Below, in pieces: positions 9,119 to 17,437 of a stretch of 64,000 nucleotides of DNA. The stretch is taken from positions 62,001 to 126,000 of the forward strand of contig NZ_RQVJ01000004.1 in NCBI RefSeq assembly GCF_003999875.1, in the 5' to 3' direction. The DNA comes from Veillonella sp. 3310. GTDB lineage: Bacteria > Bacillota > Negativicutes > Veillonellales > Veillonellaceae. The notes below the pieces were generated by a model. It was not told the origin of the DNA. It was given only the letters and a program-made list of their open reading frames with translations, and searched no databases. Position 1 is the stretch's first letter, and the number at the start of each line of letters is the position of its first letter. The position numbers were made by a program, and so were the translations under genes.

Positions 9119-9150
9119 GTAAACGAAGTAAGGTTTTTGAAAGTTTACAA
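9117..9150 (+). promoter_or_regulatory. BirA-like biotin operator
   Basis: ATGTAAAC (9117-9124), 18 bases, GTTTACAA (9143-9150). The arms match the TTGTWAAC...GTTWACAA type of palindrome bound by biotin protein ligase-repressor BirA. It lies across the -10 box of the operon carrying bioW and bioF. What is seen is the palindrome and its position; BirA control is inferred from family knowledge. Confidence 0.7.
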
Positions 9151-9161
9151 TAGGAGGTCAC

Positions 9162-9656
9162 ATGAAACACGTAAGTATTCACACAATTGCAGAGATCGGT
9201 ATCTTAACAGCGATGATGACAATTCTGGGAGGCATCAAAATTCCCAACTTAATTCCCGGAGTGGAGTTCCAATTATCTGCTCCTTTGGCGGTAGCCATTT
9301 GCGCTGCCTTCGGATTCCGCAAATATATCATCTGCGGTTGTCTTTCTAGTTTGATTGGTCTTGTGTTGGGCACACAAAACTTGCTAAATGTTGCCATTGC
9401 CATGCAGTTCCGCCTCATCGTAGGTCTTATCTTATGGATTGGTAAAAACCGTATGTGGTCCATTCTTATCTCTGGCCCTATTGCGTCTGCTATCGCCCGT
9501 ATCACCATTGGTTTATCCTTTGGCAAAATGGTCATTCCTATGCTTGTGATGGCAGTCCCTGGCATGATTTTCACAGTCATTGTAAGTCCTATCTTCTACA
9601 GCATCTTACACCGACTACCTCGTTTGGCTACGACTTTGAAAGTAAAACAAGGTTAG
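9162..9656 (+). CDS. ECF-type S-component-like membrane protein of the biotin cluster
   Basis: 164 residues, five to six hydrophobic helices, ATG preceded by AGGAGG. The start (IAEIGILTAMMTILGGIKIP) looks like small substrate-binding S-components of energy-coupling-factor transporters. It does not look like a standard BioY to me. It is the first gene after the BirA-like operator and is followed seven bases later by bioW. Import of biotin, pimelate or a related precursor is the natural guess. No EcfA or EcfT gene is in the window, so it would use a shared module. Family call moderate, substrate inferred. Confidence 0.6.
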   Translation: MKHVSIHTIAEIGILTAMMTILGGIKIPNLIPGVEFQLSAPLAVAICAAFGFRKYIICGCLSSLIGLVLGTQNLLNVAIAMQFRLIVGLILWIGKNRMWSILISGPIASAIARITIGLSFGKMVIPMLVMAVPGMIFTVIVSPIFYSILHRLPRLATTLKVKQG

Positions 9657-9662
9657 TTACTC

Positions 9663-10418
9663 ATGGTCTACAGCATTCGCATGCGCGCTGCTAAGGGTGG
9701 TCCTCATGAACAAGGGGGCTCTCACATTTCTGGAGCCGAACGTCTCGTCTCCTTAGAGTCCTTATCACGCATTTCAGAAGAATTTTTACAGCGAGCTTTG
9801 CAACACAGCAAAGGTCGTCCAGATTTTATCAATTTACAAATCGATGAGATTCCTGATGAATCCATTGTGAAAGTTCCTGCTCTCACGGTAGCTACTACAG
9901 AATCATCAACGATTAAGGAATCTCATCGGGTAGCAACACAACTATTACAACAAGCACACATCCATGAACAGGCCATACAAAGTGCTTTTACCAAACTCAG
10001 TCAAAACACAGAGTCTGTAAGCGGCGCGTGGCTCGTTAACGCTATCACTGGTGAAGTATATCCCCAAACAGTGCGCGTGTCCCGTATGGATGCAGAAAGC
10101 GATGCTGATATACATCGACATTTACAACACTTCGGATGTTCCTCTGTCCATTCTAGGGAGGCTCTCATCTTGGCTAGCAAGGTCTTGGCGTCTCCCTTTG
10201 TGCTAGGTGAACTATGTTGGTCTGACGATCCAGATTATACAACGGGCTATGTGTCTTACAGCACTACCTACCATCGATTGAGCCCTATGAAAGTCTATGG
10301 TAGTCCCATTGGTGGTCGTGCCTTCTTCATCACCGAAGAGGCACCTTTAGATACATTACTACAGTATTTTACATCCACCCCTACTTGGGTCACAACGAAA
10401 GGGCTTCACCATGTTTAA
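9663..10418 (+). CDS. bioW: 6-carboxyhexanoate-CoA ligase BioW
   Basis: 251 residues. The N-terminus YSIRMRAAKGG...HISGAERLV is the BioW signature, and the C-terminal GGRAFF region is also present. The enzyme activates pimelate with CoA and ATP to pimeloyl-CoA, the first committed step of the pimelate-dependent biotin route. Its end overlaps bioF by eight bases, indicating coupling. It belongs to the operon behind the BirA-like site. Confidence 0.92.
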   Translation: MVYSIRMRAAKGGPHEQGGSHISGAERLVSLESLSRISEEFLQRALQHSKGRPDFINLQIDEIPDESIVKVPALTVATTESSTIKESHRVATQLLQQAHIHEQAIQSAFTKLSQNTESVSGAWLVNAITGEVYPQTVRVSRMDAESDADIHRHLQHFGCSSVHSREALILASKVLASPFVLGELCWSDDPDYTTGYVSYSTTYHRLSPMKVYGSPIGGRAFFITEEAPLDTLLQYFTSTPTWVTTKGLHHV

Positions 10419-11571
10419 TCGATATGCCAAAGCCTTAACTCTACGTCAAGAGGAATCACAATTACGTTCTCCTCGTACGTATACGCCTATCGATGCAACT
10501 CATGTTATGTATGAAGGTTCCACCTATCTGATGATGGCATCGAATAATTACTTAGGCTTAACCCACCATCCGCACGTGAAAGAACGTTCCTTACAGGCTA
10601 TTCAACAATATGGTACTGGCTCTGGTGGTGCTCGTCTTACGTCTGGTTCTTTTCCTTTATTTCAAGAATTAGAAGCCCGTCTTGCCCAGTGGAAAGAATG
10701 TGAAAAGGCACTCACTTTCACAGCTGGATTTATGGCAAATCTCGGAACTATATCTGCTCTTGTTAATAAAGGGGACATCATTTTCAGTGATGAGCTTAAC
10801 CATGCTAGCCTGATCGATGGATGTCGTCTCAGTGGCGCCAAAGTACAAGTCTACCCCCACAGAGATGTACACGCCCTTGAGCCATTACTAGCTGAGCCTA
10901 TGCACTATGGTATGCGTTTCATCATTACCGATGGGGTGTTCAGCATGGATGGGGATATAGCCCCCTTACCGGAACTACTAGAGCTAGCTGAGCGCTACGA
11001 CGCTCTTCTCATTGTGGATGATGCCCATGCTACTGGCGTCATTGGTGAGGGACGTGGCACAGCACATCACTTTCACTGTGAAAGCCCACGTATCATCACC
11101 ACTGGCACTATGAGTAAAGCCTTAGGGTCCATCGGTGGATATGTCTGCGGCAGCCAAACCATCATCGACTATATCATCAACCATAGTCGTCCTTTCATCT
11201 TTGCTACCGCCTTATCTCCAGCTGACATTGGTGCTAGCCTTGGCGCCCTAGAAGTATTAGCACAGGAACCAAGAGTCTATCAAAACCTGCGAAGCAATAC
11301 AGAATATATGCACAAAGCATTGCATTCTTTAGGCATCCCTAGTAGTGATGAAACACCGATTTTCCCCATCATCATTGGATCCAACGAAGGCACATTAGAA
11401 GCCAGTCGCCTATGTGAACAAGAAGGCATTATCCTGAGTGCCATTCGTCCACCTACCGTGCCTATCAACACAGGGCGATTGCGCTTAACCGTAACCGCTT
11501 CACACACAAAAGCAGAATTACAAAAGGTCATCCAAGTATTGCAAAGACTACCAATACAAAAGACCTTATAA
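10411..11571 (+). CDS. bioF: 8-amino-7-oxononanoate synthase BioF
   Basis: 386 residues, normal for this PLP enzyme. Motifs: TGSGGARLTSG, DELNHASLIDG, IVDDAHATGVIGEGRG and the PLP-lysine segment TTGTMSKALGSIGGY. It condenses pimeloyl-CoA with alanine to KAPA. It directly follows bioW. bioA, bioD and bioB are not in this window, so the rest of the pathway is elsewhere or absent. Confidence 0.95.
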   Translation: MFNRYAKALTLRQEESQLRSPRTYTPIDATHVMYEGSTYLMMASNNYLGLTHHPHVKERSLQAIQQYGTGSGGARLTSGSFPLFQELEARLAQWKECEKALTFTAGFMANLGTISALVNKGDIIFSDELNHASLIDGCRLSGAKVQVYPHRDVHALEPLLAEPMHYGMRFIITDGVFSMDGDIAPLPELLELAERYDALLIVDDAHATGVIGEGRGTAHHFHCESPRIITTGTMSKALGSIGGYVCGSQTIIDYIINHSRPFIFATALSPADIGASLGALEVLAQEPRVYQNLRSNTEYMHKALHSLGIPSSDETPIFPIIIGSNEGTLEASRLCEQEGIILSAIRPPTVPINTGRLRLTVTASHTKAELQKVIQVLQRLPIQKTL

Positions 11572-11590
11572 CAAAGCTTCCTCTAAATTC

Positions 11591-11725
11591 CTATATAAAA
11601 ATCCTACCATCATTATCGATAGTAGGATTTTTTGCAATACCTGTTTCTTTATAATATTCACCACAAAGGAGGCACTTCTTCGTTTGTCTCTTAATATACA
11701 GCGCAAAATCATCATAGTTCTCCAT
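11591..11725 (-). CDS. Possible 44-residue protein with a CxxC pair
   Basis: An ATG at 11725 opens a 44-codon frame beginning MENYDDFALYIKRQ and containing KKCLLCGEYYKETG; it ends in TAG. A G-rich GGGGG stretch lies a few bases upstream as a poor ribosome site. The frame overlaps the bioF terminator on the other strand. The CxxC pair suggests half a zinc ribbon, perhaps a remnant of a larger gene. I do not recognise it and it may be chance. Confidence 0.3.
   Translation of the reverse strand: MENYDDFALYIKRQTKKCLLCGEYYKETGIAKNPTIDNDGRIFI
11597..11632 (+). terminator. Intrinsic terminator after bioF
   Basis: AAAAATCCTAC pairs with GTAGGATTTTT across a 14-base loop, ending in a U run. It closes the biotin operon. 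Confidence 0.85.
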
Positions 11726-11736
11726 AACACCCCCAC

Positions 11737-11812
11737 AAAGAAAAGCCGTAGTGCTTACTAAAAACATTAGCGTAGGTCTGTTTTTAGAAGCGCTGCGGCT
11801 TTTCGCTTTTTC
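11737..11812. repeat. Large imperfect inverted repeat
   Basis: GAAAAGCCGTAGTGCTTACT with its following A run (11740-11765) is an imperfect complement of GTTTTTAGAAGCGCTGCGG and its extension (11780-11804). The result is a terminator-like hairpin with a T-rich tail. Its right arm is the first unit of the tandem array at 11786-11893. Confidence 0.7.
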
Positions 11813-11893
11813 AGAAGCGCTGCGGCTTTTCGTCTTTTAGAAGCTCTGCGGCTTTTCGCTTTTTCAGAAGTGCCACGACTTTTCATTTTTTGC
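11786..11893. repeat. Four tandem copies of a 26-27 bp unit
   Basis: Units begin AGAAGCGCTGCGGCTTTTCG and start at 11786, 11813, 11839 and 11866; the last copy has diverged (AGAAGTGCCACGACTTTTC). The array lies between bioF and the uracil-DNA glycosylase gene and has no coding frame I would defend. Each unit is the 3' arm of the neighbouring hairpin, so it looks like serial duplication of a terminator arm. Confidence 0.85.
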
Positions 11894-11901
11894 TTTATCT
11901 A

Positions 11902-12609
11902 TTAAGCTTTCATCTCTTCCTCAATAAAAGCTCGGAACTGCTGTTTATACAATCCTGCTCCTCCATTTGCTGGATGTCGTAATGTAGCTTGTACATCGAT
12001 GCCATAGTCACCGAGTGTAAAACTTGCTTTCTGTCCTACTCCAATGATCCGAGCCTGTGGAAATAAGTCCAAAAGTTGTTTTGTATAGGCCCACCCTAAA
12101 TCTAATTCTTGCTTTGTAGGCGTTCGGTTCGTCAAACCATCTGTGTCCTTATAGGGATGAAAAGGAAAGATATTCCAGAGCACCACTTCATAAGGATCAA
12201 TGTTAGCTTCTAACATGGCATTCCACACCACAGAATCAGTAGGCTCATTGAAGCCCTTTTCTTTTTGTGTCGGTTTTGTAATATATGCACTCTTCGGATT
12301 GCTTGTCCGCTTCGGCTCTACACCAGTAAACGCCATAGAGGGTCCTACTGTAGGGTGATGCCCTAAAAGCATTCTTTCACAGGTCATAGCAATCCCTGTA
12401 AACCGTCCCCCTTGATAGCCTACGGCTTCTGCAATGATAAGAATTTTGGCGCGATCTAACCGCTGCTCTAAATAGGCCTGTAATTGCTTTCTCCGAATGG
12501 AACTCGCTCGCTGATTCGTATCATAGCGTTCATCAAAATCATTCCAAGGATTATACACATGCGGACTAGAAAACCCTTTTAACTGTCGTAACAATCGTTC
12601 TACTGACAT
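11902..12609 (-). CDS. Uracil-DNA glycosylase superfamily protein
   Basis: 235 residues. The central strand and loop ILIIAEAVGYQGGRFTGIAM and the C-terminal RHPANGG motif match the active-site segments of the uracil-DNA glycosylase fold, in a subgroup of uncertain specificity. VVLWNIFPFHP resembles the region that carries the conserved asparagine. It probably removes damaged or deaminated bases. It lies ten bases downstream of the glycosyltransferase gene and may share its transcript. Confidence 0.75.
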   Translation of the reverse strand: MSVERLLRQLKGFSSPHVYNPWNDFDERYDTNQRASSIRRKQLQAYLEQRLDRAKILIIAEAVGYQGGRFTGIAMTCERMLLGHHPTVGPSMAFTGVEPKRTSNPKSAYITKPTQKEKGFNEPTDSVVWNAMLEANIDPYEVVLWNIFPFHPYKDTDGLTNRTPTKQELDLGWAYTKQLLDLFPQARIIGVGQKASFTLGDYGIDVQATLRHPANGGAGLYKQQFRAFIEEEMKA

Positions 12610-12619
12610 AGGTACCTCA

Positions 12620-14221
12620 CTATTTAGAATGCAATAACACTACTTTAGAACTACTTGTATCACGTTCTAAGTATTGGCCTACCGAAGATTCTTCTAATTC
12701 TTTACCGTAATTTTTATTGGTAATAATCAGCATCCGTTCTCCAGATTGCAACCGTTTAAATAATTCTTGTTCCTCAATTTGAGGCATCACATTCTTACCA
12801 TTCCACTTCGCACTTCGTTGTACATTATACTTCGCCAATCGCTCTGGACTAGGCTCCACACGGACGGGAGTGATATCCAAATAATACGGTACAGACGCCG
12901 CATATTCTCCATAATAATAGACAGGTCCATGAAAGCTACGTATTTGTTCATGATAGGTCACAGAAGAACGCAAGCCCAAGAATGGTACCAGTCCTTCCAT
13001 GAGAACAATACCTAGCACTACCAAGGTACCCATGCCCACTGTGAAAGGCATCATTAATCGTTTCCCATACCAATAACATCCAGCAAGGAATATGGTAAGG
13101 CCTACCACAAATGCTCGCAGTATCCACCAAAAGCCCCAAGGTGCAAAGAAAGTACCAATACCAAGAGCCCACCATAGGACCAAGGTAGGACCTAATAGCC
13201 ACCACCAAGCACGATGACTGGCATCTTTCAAAGAAATCACCCCATAAGCCCCTAATAGACTAAAAGGAATGACAGAAATAAAGGCATAGGTCGGATATTT
13301 TGTAGCCATAACCGTATAAAATAAAATCGTTCCCCAGCCAGTAATCATGGTATATACATAAGCATCAGATCTTGTTTTCCATCCCCGATACATACCATAT
13401 AAAATAGCCCCCGTCCAAGGGAGAGAGCCTCCTAGGAAAATAGGTAGATAGTACCACCAATGATTCACCTCGGGATGCTCCGATTGAGTCGCTCTCGTTA
13501 CATTATGAAGCCCTAAAAACCCATTGATAAATTCCATACCGTGAGTATGGTACATATATCCATACCAAGGTAAGACAATCGCTAAAAATACGAGGATACC
13601 TTGCCATGGAAATAAAGCTTTCACCATTAATAAAGAGCGTTTAACCCCTGCATACACAAGGAACAAGAACCCCGGCAATACGAGACCTACAGGGCCCTTC
13701 GTCAATACTGCGATGCCTGCAAAGCCATAAGCTAATGCCATATACCAAGGATTCTTAACTAGTAGTCCACGATAGGCATAATAGAATGTGCCTACCGTAG
13801 CAAATAGGAGTACCATGTCTGTGATAATCCCATGAGCAATGGTCCACACGATAAGAGAAGTGCCCAGTATAAAAGCCGATAATAAAGCTCCTAAGCGTTG
13901 TCCCGTTAAGGTGCGCACCCCTTGGTAAGCCATAGCTACTGACAAAGCCCCAAAAAGAGCTGATGGAAACCGGGCTGCAAAATCTGTTATACCAAATACG
14001 GAATAAGACAAACTCAATAACCAATAGATCATAATTGGTTTATCGAACCAATAGTGCCCATAAATTTGCGGAGACAACCAATCTCCAGACAAGACCATCT
14101 CTTTTGCAGTCAAAGCGTAATTCGACTCCACTGGGTCCGACACTGGTAACAGATGATTACCTAGCACATAAACTCCTAAAAAAAAGAGAAATACTACATA
14201 GGTCATACGATGTAATTTCAT
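12620..14221 (-). CDS. ArnT/PMT-like GT-C glycosyltransferase (GT83-type)
   Basis: 533 residues from ATG at 14221, which has GGGAG six bases upstream; an ATG two codons earlier touches that site. The first periplasmic loop carries PVSDPVESNYALTAKEMV and HYWFDKPIMIYWL, the acidic and KP motifs of ArnT-like lipid-linked sugar transferases. About 11 membrane helices follow, then a C-terminal soluble part of about 100 residues. It likely moves a sugar from a polyprenyl-phosphate carrier to lipid A or another envelope acceptor on the outer face of the inner membrane. The acceptor cannot be told. Confidence 0.82.
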   Translation of the reverse strand: MKLHRMTYVVFLFFLGVYVLGNHLLPVSDPVESNYALTAKEMVLSGDWLSPQIYGHYWFDKPIMIYWLLSLSYSVFGITDFAARFPSALFGALSVAMAYQGVRTLTGQRLGALLSAFILGTSLIVWTIAHGIITDMVLLFATVGTFYYAYRGLLVKNPWYMALAYGFAGIAVLTKGPVGLVLPGFLFLVYAGVKRSLLMVKALFPWQGILVFLAIVLPWYGYMYHTHGMEFINGFLGLHNVTRATQSEHPEVNHWWYYLPIFLGGSLPWTGAILYGMYRGWKTRSDAYVYTMITGWGTILFYTVMATKYPTYAFISVIPFSLLGAYGVISLKDASHRAWWWLLGPTLVLWWALGIGTFFAPWGFWWILRAFVVGLTIFLAGCYWYGKRLMMPFTVGMGTLVVLGIVLMEGLVPFLGLRSSVTYHEQIRSFHGPVYYYGEYAASVPYYLDITPVRVEPSPERLAKYNVQRSAKWNGKNVMPQIEEQELFKRLQSGERMLIITNKNYGKELEESSVGQYLERDTSSSKVVLLHSK

Positions 14222-14231
14222 ACGCATCTCC

Positions 14232-14822
14232 CTATCTATGACGACGTTTCCAATATTTCAAACCATATACTACCGCCACTACAGCAAATACGACAATCAT
14301 CGCAATCAGTAGTTCATGATTATACTCGATCAAATCTTTCCAATGTTCCCCTAGCTTCATGCCCAGCCAAACTAATAAGATTGTCCAAGGAATGGTACCA
14401 ACGGTAGTCCAAATCACAAAGGGAGTCATTGGATATCTAGCTACCCCTGCCGGAAATGAAATAAAAGTACGTACGCCTGGCAACAGGCGGCCGATAAATA
14501 CAGCGGCACCGCCATAGCGATTGAATAATTTTTCTGCAGCACCAAATTTATCTTCACTAAATAAAATATACTTTCCATATTTCATCAATACTGGTCTACC
14601 ACCGTATTCTCCTAACCAATAGGACAACACAGAACCCACAACACCAGCCACAACGCCTACAATAATCGCTGTATTCAAATCAAATACGCCTTGAAACACT
14701 AAATATCCGGCAAATCCTAAAATAATTTCACTAGGAATGGGAATGTTCGCATTTTCTAAGACCATGCAAATAAACATGGCTGCATAGCCATAGGTCTCCA
14801 TGACACCCAATACATAATCCAT
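14232..14822 (-). CDS. DedA/SNARE-associated family membrane protein
   Basis: 196 residues from the ATG at 14822 (GAGGCGAG upstream); the longer reading overlaps the previous gene and lacks a ribosome site. Family motifs: ENANIPIPSEIILGFAGYL, then F(I)GRLLPGVRTFISFPAGVARY. DedA proteins act in undecaprenyl-phosphate or phospholipid recycling across the inner membrane. It is followed within ten bases by the ArnT-like gene, which uses such carriers, so a joint envelope role is plausible. Confidence 0.9.
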   Translation of the reverse strand: MDYVLGVMETYGYAAMFICMVLENANIPIPSEIILGFAGYLVFQGVFDLNTAIIVGVVAGVVGSVLSYWLGEYGGRPVLMKYGKYILFSEDKFGAAEKLFNRYGGAAVFIGRLLPGVRTFISFPAGVARYPMTPFVIWTTVGTIPWTILLVWLGMKLGEHWKDLIEYNHELLIAMIVVFAVVAVVYGLKYWKRRHR

Positions 14823-14847
14823 TTTTCTCGCCTCATCAGAAGATATA

Positions 14848-15798
14848 TTAATCTTCGTCTTCTTCATCTAATAAATAATCTTTTGCCATCCACTTTTTCG
14901 TAGATGTAAACGTTATGGTCACCCATTTCTCTGCCGGGTCACCACCAATGGCAAGGTCAATTTCATCGCGAATTTCATCTAATTCTACAATCGTCTGTTT
15001 AGGGAAGTTCTTAGGAATCAAAATATCAATTTCAATCATTTTTACATTCCCATAGGCTTGTACACTAGTCACATAATCTTTAAATTTATACTTTTCCATG
15101 AAAGAATCCATAATAAATTGAATTCGATTATGCAAGGTTAACGGTGCCACCCCCATAATTTGCTTTACCGATGGAATGATAATTTTTAAAGCAGACGGCA
15201 TCATTTGTAGCGACAAAATGATGAGCACAATAGGATCCACGTATACGGCCCATTCTGCATAGCCAAAATGTTCTAATCCGAAAGCCACTAAAAAGCTCAC
15301 TAAAATCCCAGCTTCTAACATGGCATCGATGGACCAGCTAATATTATCGAATTTCACCAAATTCGATTGTAATTTTTTATTGATTTGGTGTACATAGAAA
15401 TAATAGCACGTATCAGCAATGGTAAAAATCGTAGCGTAGATAATAGCCGGTCCCACATGAACAGCACGACCGCCGCCCAATAAATCCGTCAATCCCGACA
15501 AAAAGGCATAGCTTACGATAAGCAAGGTAAAACTACCTTCTGCAATTAACACCAACGGTTCAAACTGCCAATAGCCAAACTGAAAGCGTTTACTTGTTTC
15601 ATTGGATACCAATCTAGAGGTAATGATCATCATCACCTTAATAATAACGGCAATAAACGACACTACCCCATCTAATAAGATTGCACTGGATCCACTAAAG
15701 ACCCCCATCATAGTACCACCTATAGCCACAAATGACATGAGTATAGCCGATTGAATTAATAATCGTTGCTCCACTGCATGTTTATCTTGTATTAACAT
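14848..15798 (-). CDS. Cation diffusion facilitator family transporter
   Basis: 316 residues, ATG behind GGAG. Five to six membrane helices; DGVVSF in helix 2 and the later SWSIDAMLEAG segment supply the aspartates used for metal binding in CDF proteins. A C-terminal cytoplasmic domain of about 90 residues ends in an acidic tail (DEEDED). It probably exports Zn, Fe, Mn or a related divalent ion by proton exchange. First gene of the run that continues into the DedA gene. Confidence 0.82.
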   Translation of the reverse strand: MLIQDKHAVEQRLLIQSAILMSFVAIGGTMMGVFSGSSAILLDGVVSFIAVIIKVMMIITSRLVSNETSKRFQFGYWQFEPLVLIAEGSFTLLIVSYAFLSGLTDLLGGGRAVHVGPAIIYATIFTIADTCYYFYVHQINKKLQSNLVKFDNISWSIDAMLEAGILVSFLVAFGLEHFGYAEWAVYVDPIVLIILSLQMMPSALKIIIPSVKQIMGVAPLTLHNRIQFIMDSFMEKYKFKDYVTSVQAYGNVKMIEIDILIPKNFPKQTIVELDEIRDEIDLAIGGDPAEKWVTITFTSTKKWMAKDYLLDEEDED

Positions 15799-15950
15799 AT
15801 ATACTCCTATCTAATCTAGTGAGCCCCAGGCTCAATCTCCTATGGATATTAATAAAATATCTTTTGGTTAACTATTTTATAGCCTATAGGCATAATGTGC
15901 GGTCTACACGCTATGAAACAGTTTTAAGTATTCATATACAAGTATATATA

Positions 15951-15985
15951 AAAACGGTGTATCATACAAGTATGATACACCATTT
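15951..15985 (-). terminator. Terminator after potE
   Basis: GGTGTATCATAC pairs with GTATGATACACC around two bases, and on the minus strand is followed by GTTTTT. It ends the speF-potE unit. Confidence 0.85.
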
Positions 15986-16057
15986 ATCATTATCATATGA
16001 GTAATTCTTGCCTCCCATTAACCATATCTAGGAAACATCTATTACTATTTTGTACAA

Positions 16058-17374
16058 TTAGGCTTGTTTTTCTAAGTCGAACTTATCAGAGATGAATCCG
16101 TATAATGTCCAACCTATAAATGTTACAATAGAACCATATGTCATTGCTTCTAAGCCAGATGCATATAAAGCATACAAGCTATATAAGGAACCAATAAAGG
16201 CAATAAAAGTAGTTCCACTTAATTCACTACCACCACGTCCTGCAGATTTTAAGATAACAATAATTGCTGCCATGGATAATAAATAAGGAATAATATTAGT
16301 AACAACTGCAAGGTTAACTAATACTTCAAATTGTGCATTTAATGATTCAGACATTGTCATCAAAGATAATAATGATTGAATAATTGTAATTGTAACCATG
16401 CCTACAACTGGAGCATCTTTCGATGTGATTTTACTGAATAATTTAGGGAATAAACCTTCATCAGCAGATTGTTTAAATACGTTCGCAATTGTAAACTGCC
16501 AACCTAGTAGGGAACCAAAGCAAGACATAACCATCAAGCCCATAACAATTTTACCTACTGTTGGTGTAAACATACTAGCAAATGCTAATCCAAATGGAGC
16601 AGAACTATTTACTAAATCATTTGCTGGTACAAGTCCAAACATGATATTAGTGGATAATACATAAATAACTGCTGCCCCTAATGTACCACCAAGTACGGCA
16701 ATCGGTACATTTTTTTCAGGGTTATCAACTGCATCAGAGTTAGCTGCTGCTGATTCCAAACCTAAGAATGCCCATAATGTCATAGCAATGGAGTTAGTTG
16801 CTGCTTCGTTAAACGGCAAGTTGTTTACATTCCAGTTTTCCATGTACAAATGACCAGAGAAGAAGTACCAACCTACGGTGGAGATAACAAATACAGGGCC
16901 AATAACACCCCATACAGTAAAGCTAGATACACGACCAGTGATACTAGCACCGCCAAAGTTAAGAACTGTAGCTAACCATAATGTAGCAATTGTCCACATT
17001 GCTGTTGTAAATGGAGATAAGTTCGCATCTAAGAATGTTGCACCATAACCTACTGCAGAAATAGCAATGGCCACGTTCGCAATTAAAAGGGATACGCCAT
17101 AGGTATAGTTCGCCATAAAGTTACCTGCTTTACCGAAGGAATATTCGGAATAGCCGCCCATACCGCCGCCTTTTTTACTATACATACCTGCTTTTGCAAA
17201 GGCATATGCAAGAGCCATAGAACCTACGGCTGTAATTAACCAAGATACAATTGACAATGATCCTACTTGCGCCAACTTAGTTGGAAGCATGATAATACCG
17301 GATCCCATCATATTTACAGCTGTTAAAATAGTAAGCTGTAAAACACTCATTTTATTTTCGCTTGTGCTGCTCAT
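16058..17374 (-). CDS. potE: Putrescine/ornithine antiporter PotE (APC family)
   Basis: 438 residues from the ATG at 17374 with GAGG upstream; a GTG two codons earlier is less likely. Twelve hydrophobic segments; the N-terminal NMMGSGIIMLPTKLAQVG is the APC substrate motif and matches PotE-type basic amino acid/polyamine exchangers. It lies 63 bases after the ornithine decarboxylase gene. Together they would swap ornithine for putrescine, consuming a proton inside and generating proton motive force or acid tolerance. Confidence 0.9.
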   Translation of the reverse strand: MSSTSENKMSVLQLTILTAVNMMGSGIIMLPTKLAQVGSLSIVSWLITAVGSMALAYAFAKAGMYSKKGGGMGGYSEYSFGKAGNFMANYTYGVSLLIANVAIAISAVGYGATFLDANLSPFTTAMWTIATLWLATVLNFGGASITGRVSSFTVWGVIGPVFVISTVGWYFFSGHLYMENWNVNNLPFNEAATNSIAMTLWAFLGLESAAANSDAVDNPEKNVPIAVLGGTLGAAVIYVLSTNIMFGLVPANDLVNSSAPFGLAFASMFTPTVGKIVMGLMVMSCFGSLLGWQFTIANVFKQSADEGLFPKLFSKITSKDAPVVGMVTITIIQSLLSLMTMSESLNAQFEVLVNLAVVTNIIPYLLSMAAIIVILKSAGRGGSELSGTTFIAFIGSLYSLYALYASGLEAMTYGSIVTFIGWTLYGFISDKFDLEKQA

Positions 17375-17398
17375 AGGCACCTCACTCAGAAAGGTTTA

Positions 17399-17418
17399 GC
17401 TAGGAGCAAGCTCCTAGC
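17399..17418 (-). promoter_or_regulatory. Intercistronic hairpin between speF and potE
   Basis: On the minus strand GCTAGGAG and CTCCTAGC enclose a CTTG tetraloop; no U run follows. It looks like an mRNA stability or processing element that could set the speF:potE ratio, not a full terminator. Confidence 0.6.
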
Positions 17419-17437
17419 TTCACCTCATTATAAACAA

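Noticed and set aside
9179-9580. 133-residue minus-strand frame
   Set aside because: Shadow of the S-component-like gene, which has a better start, operon context and operator.
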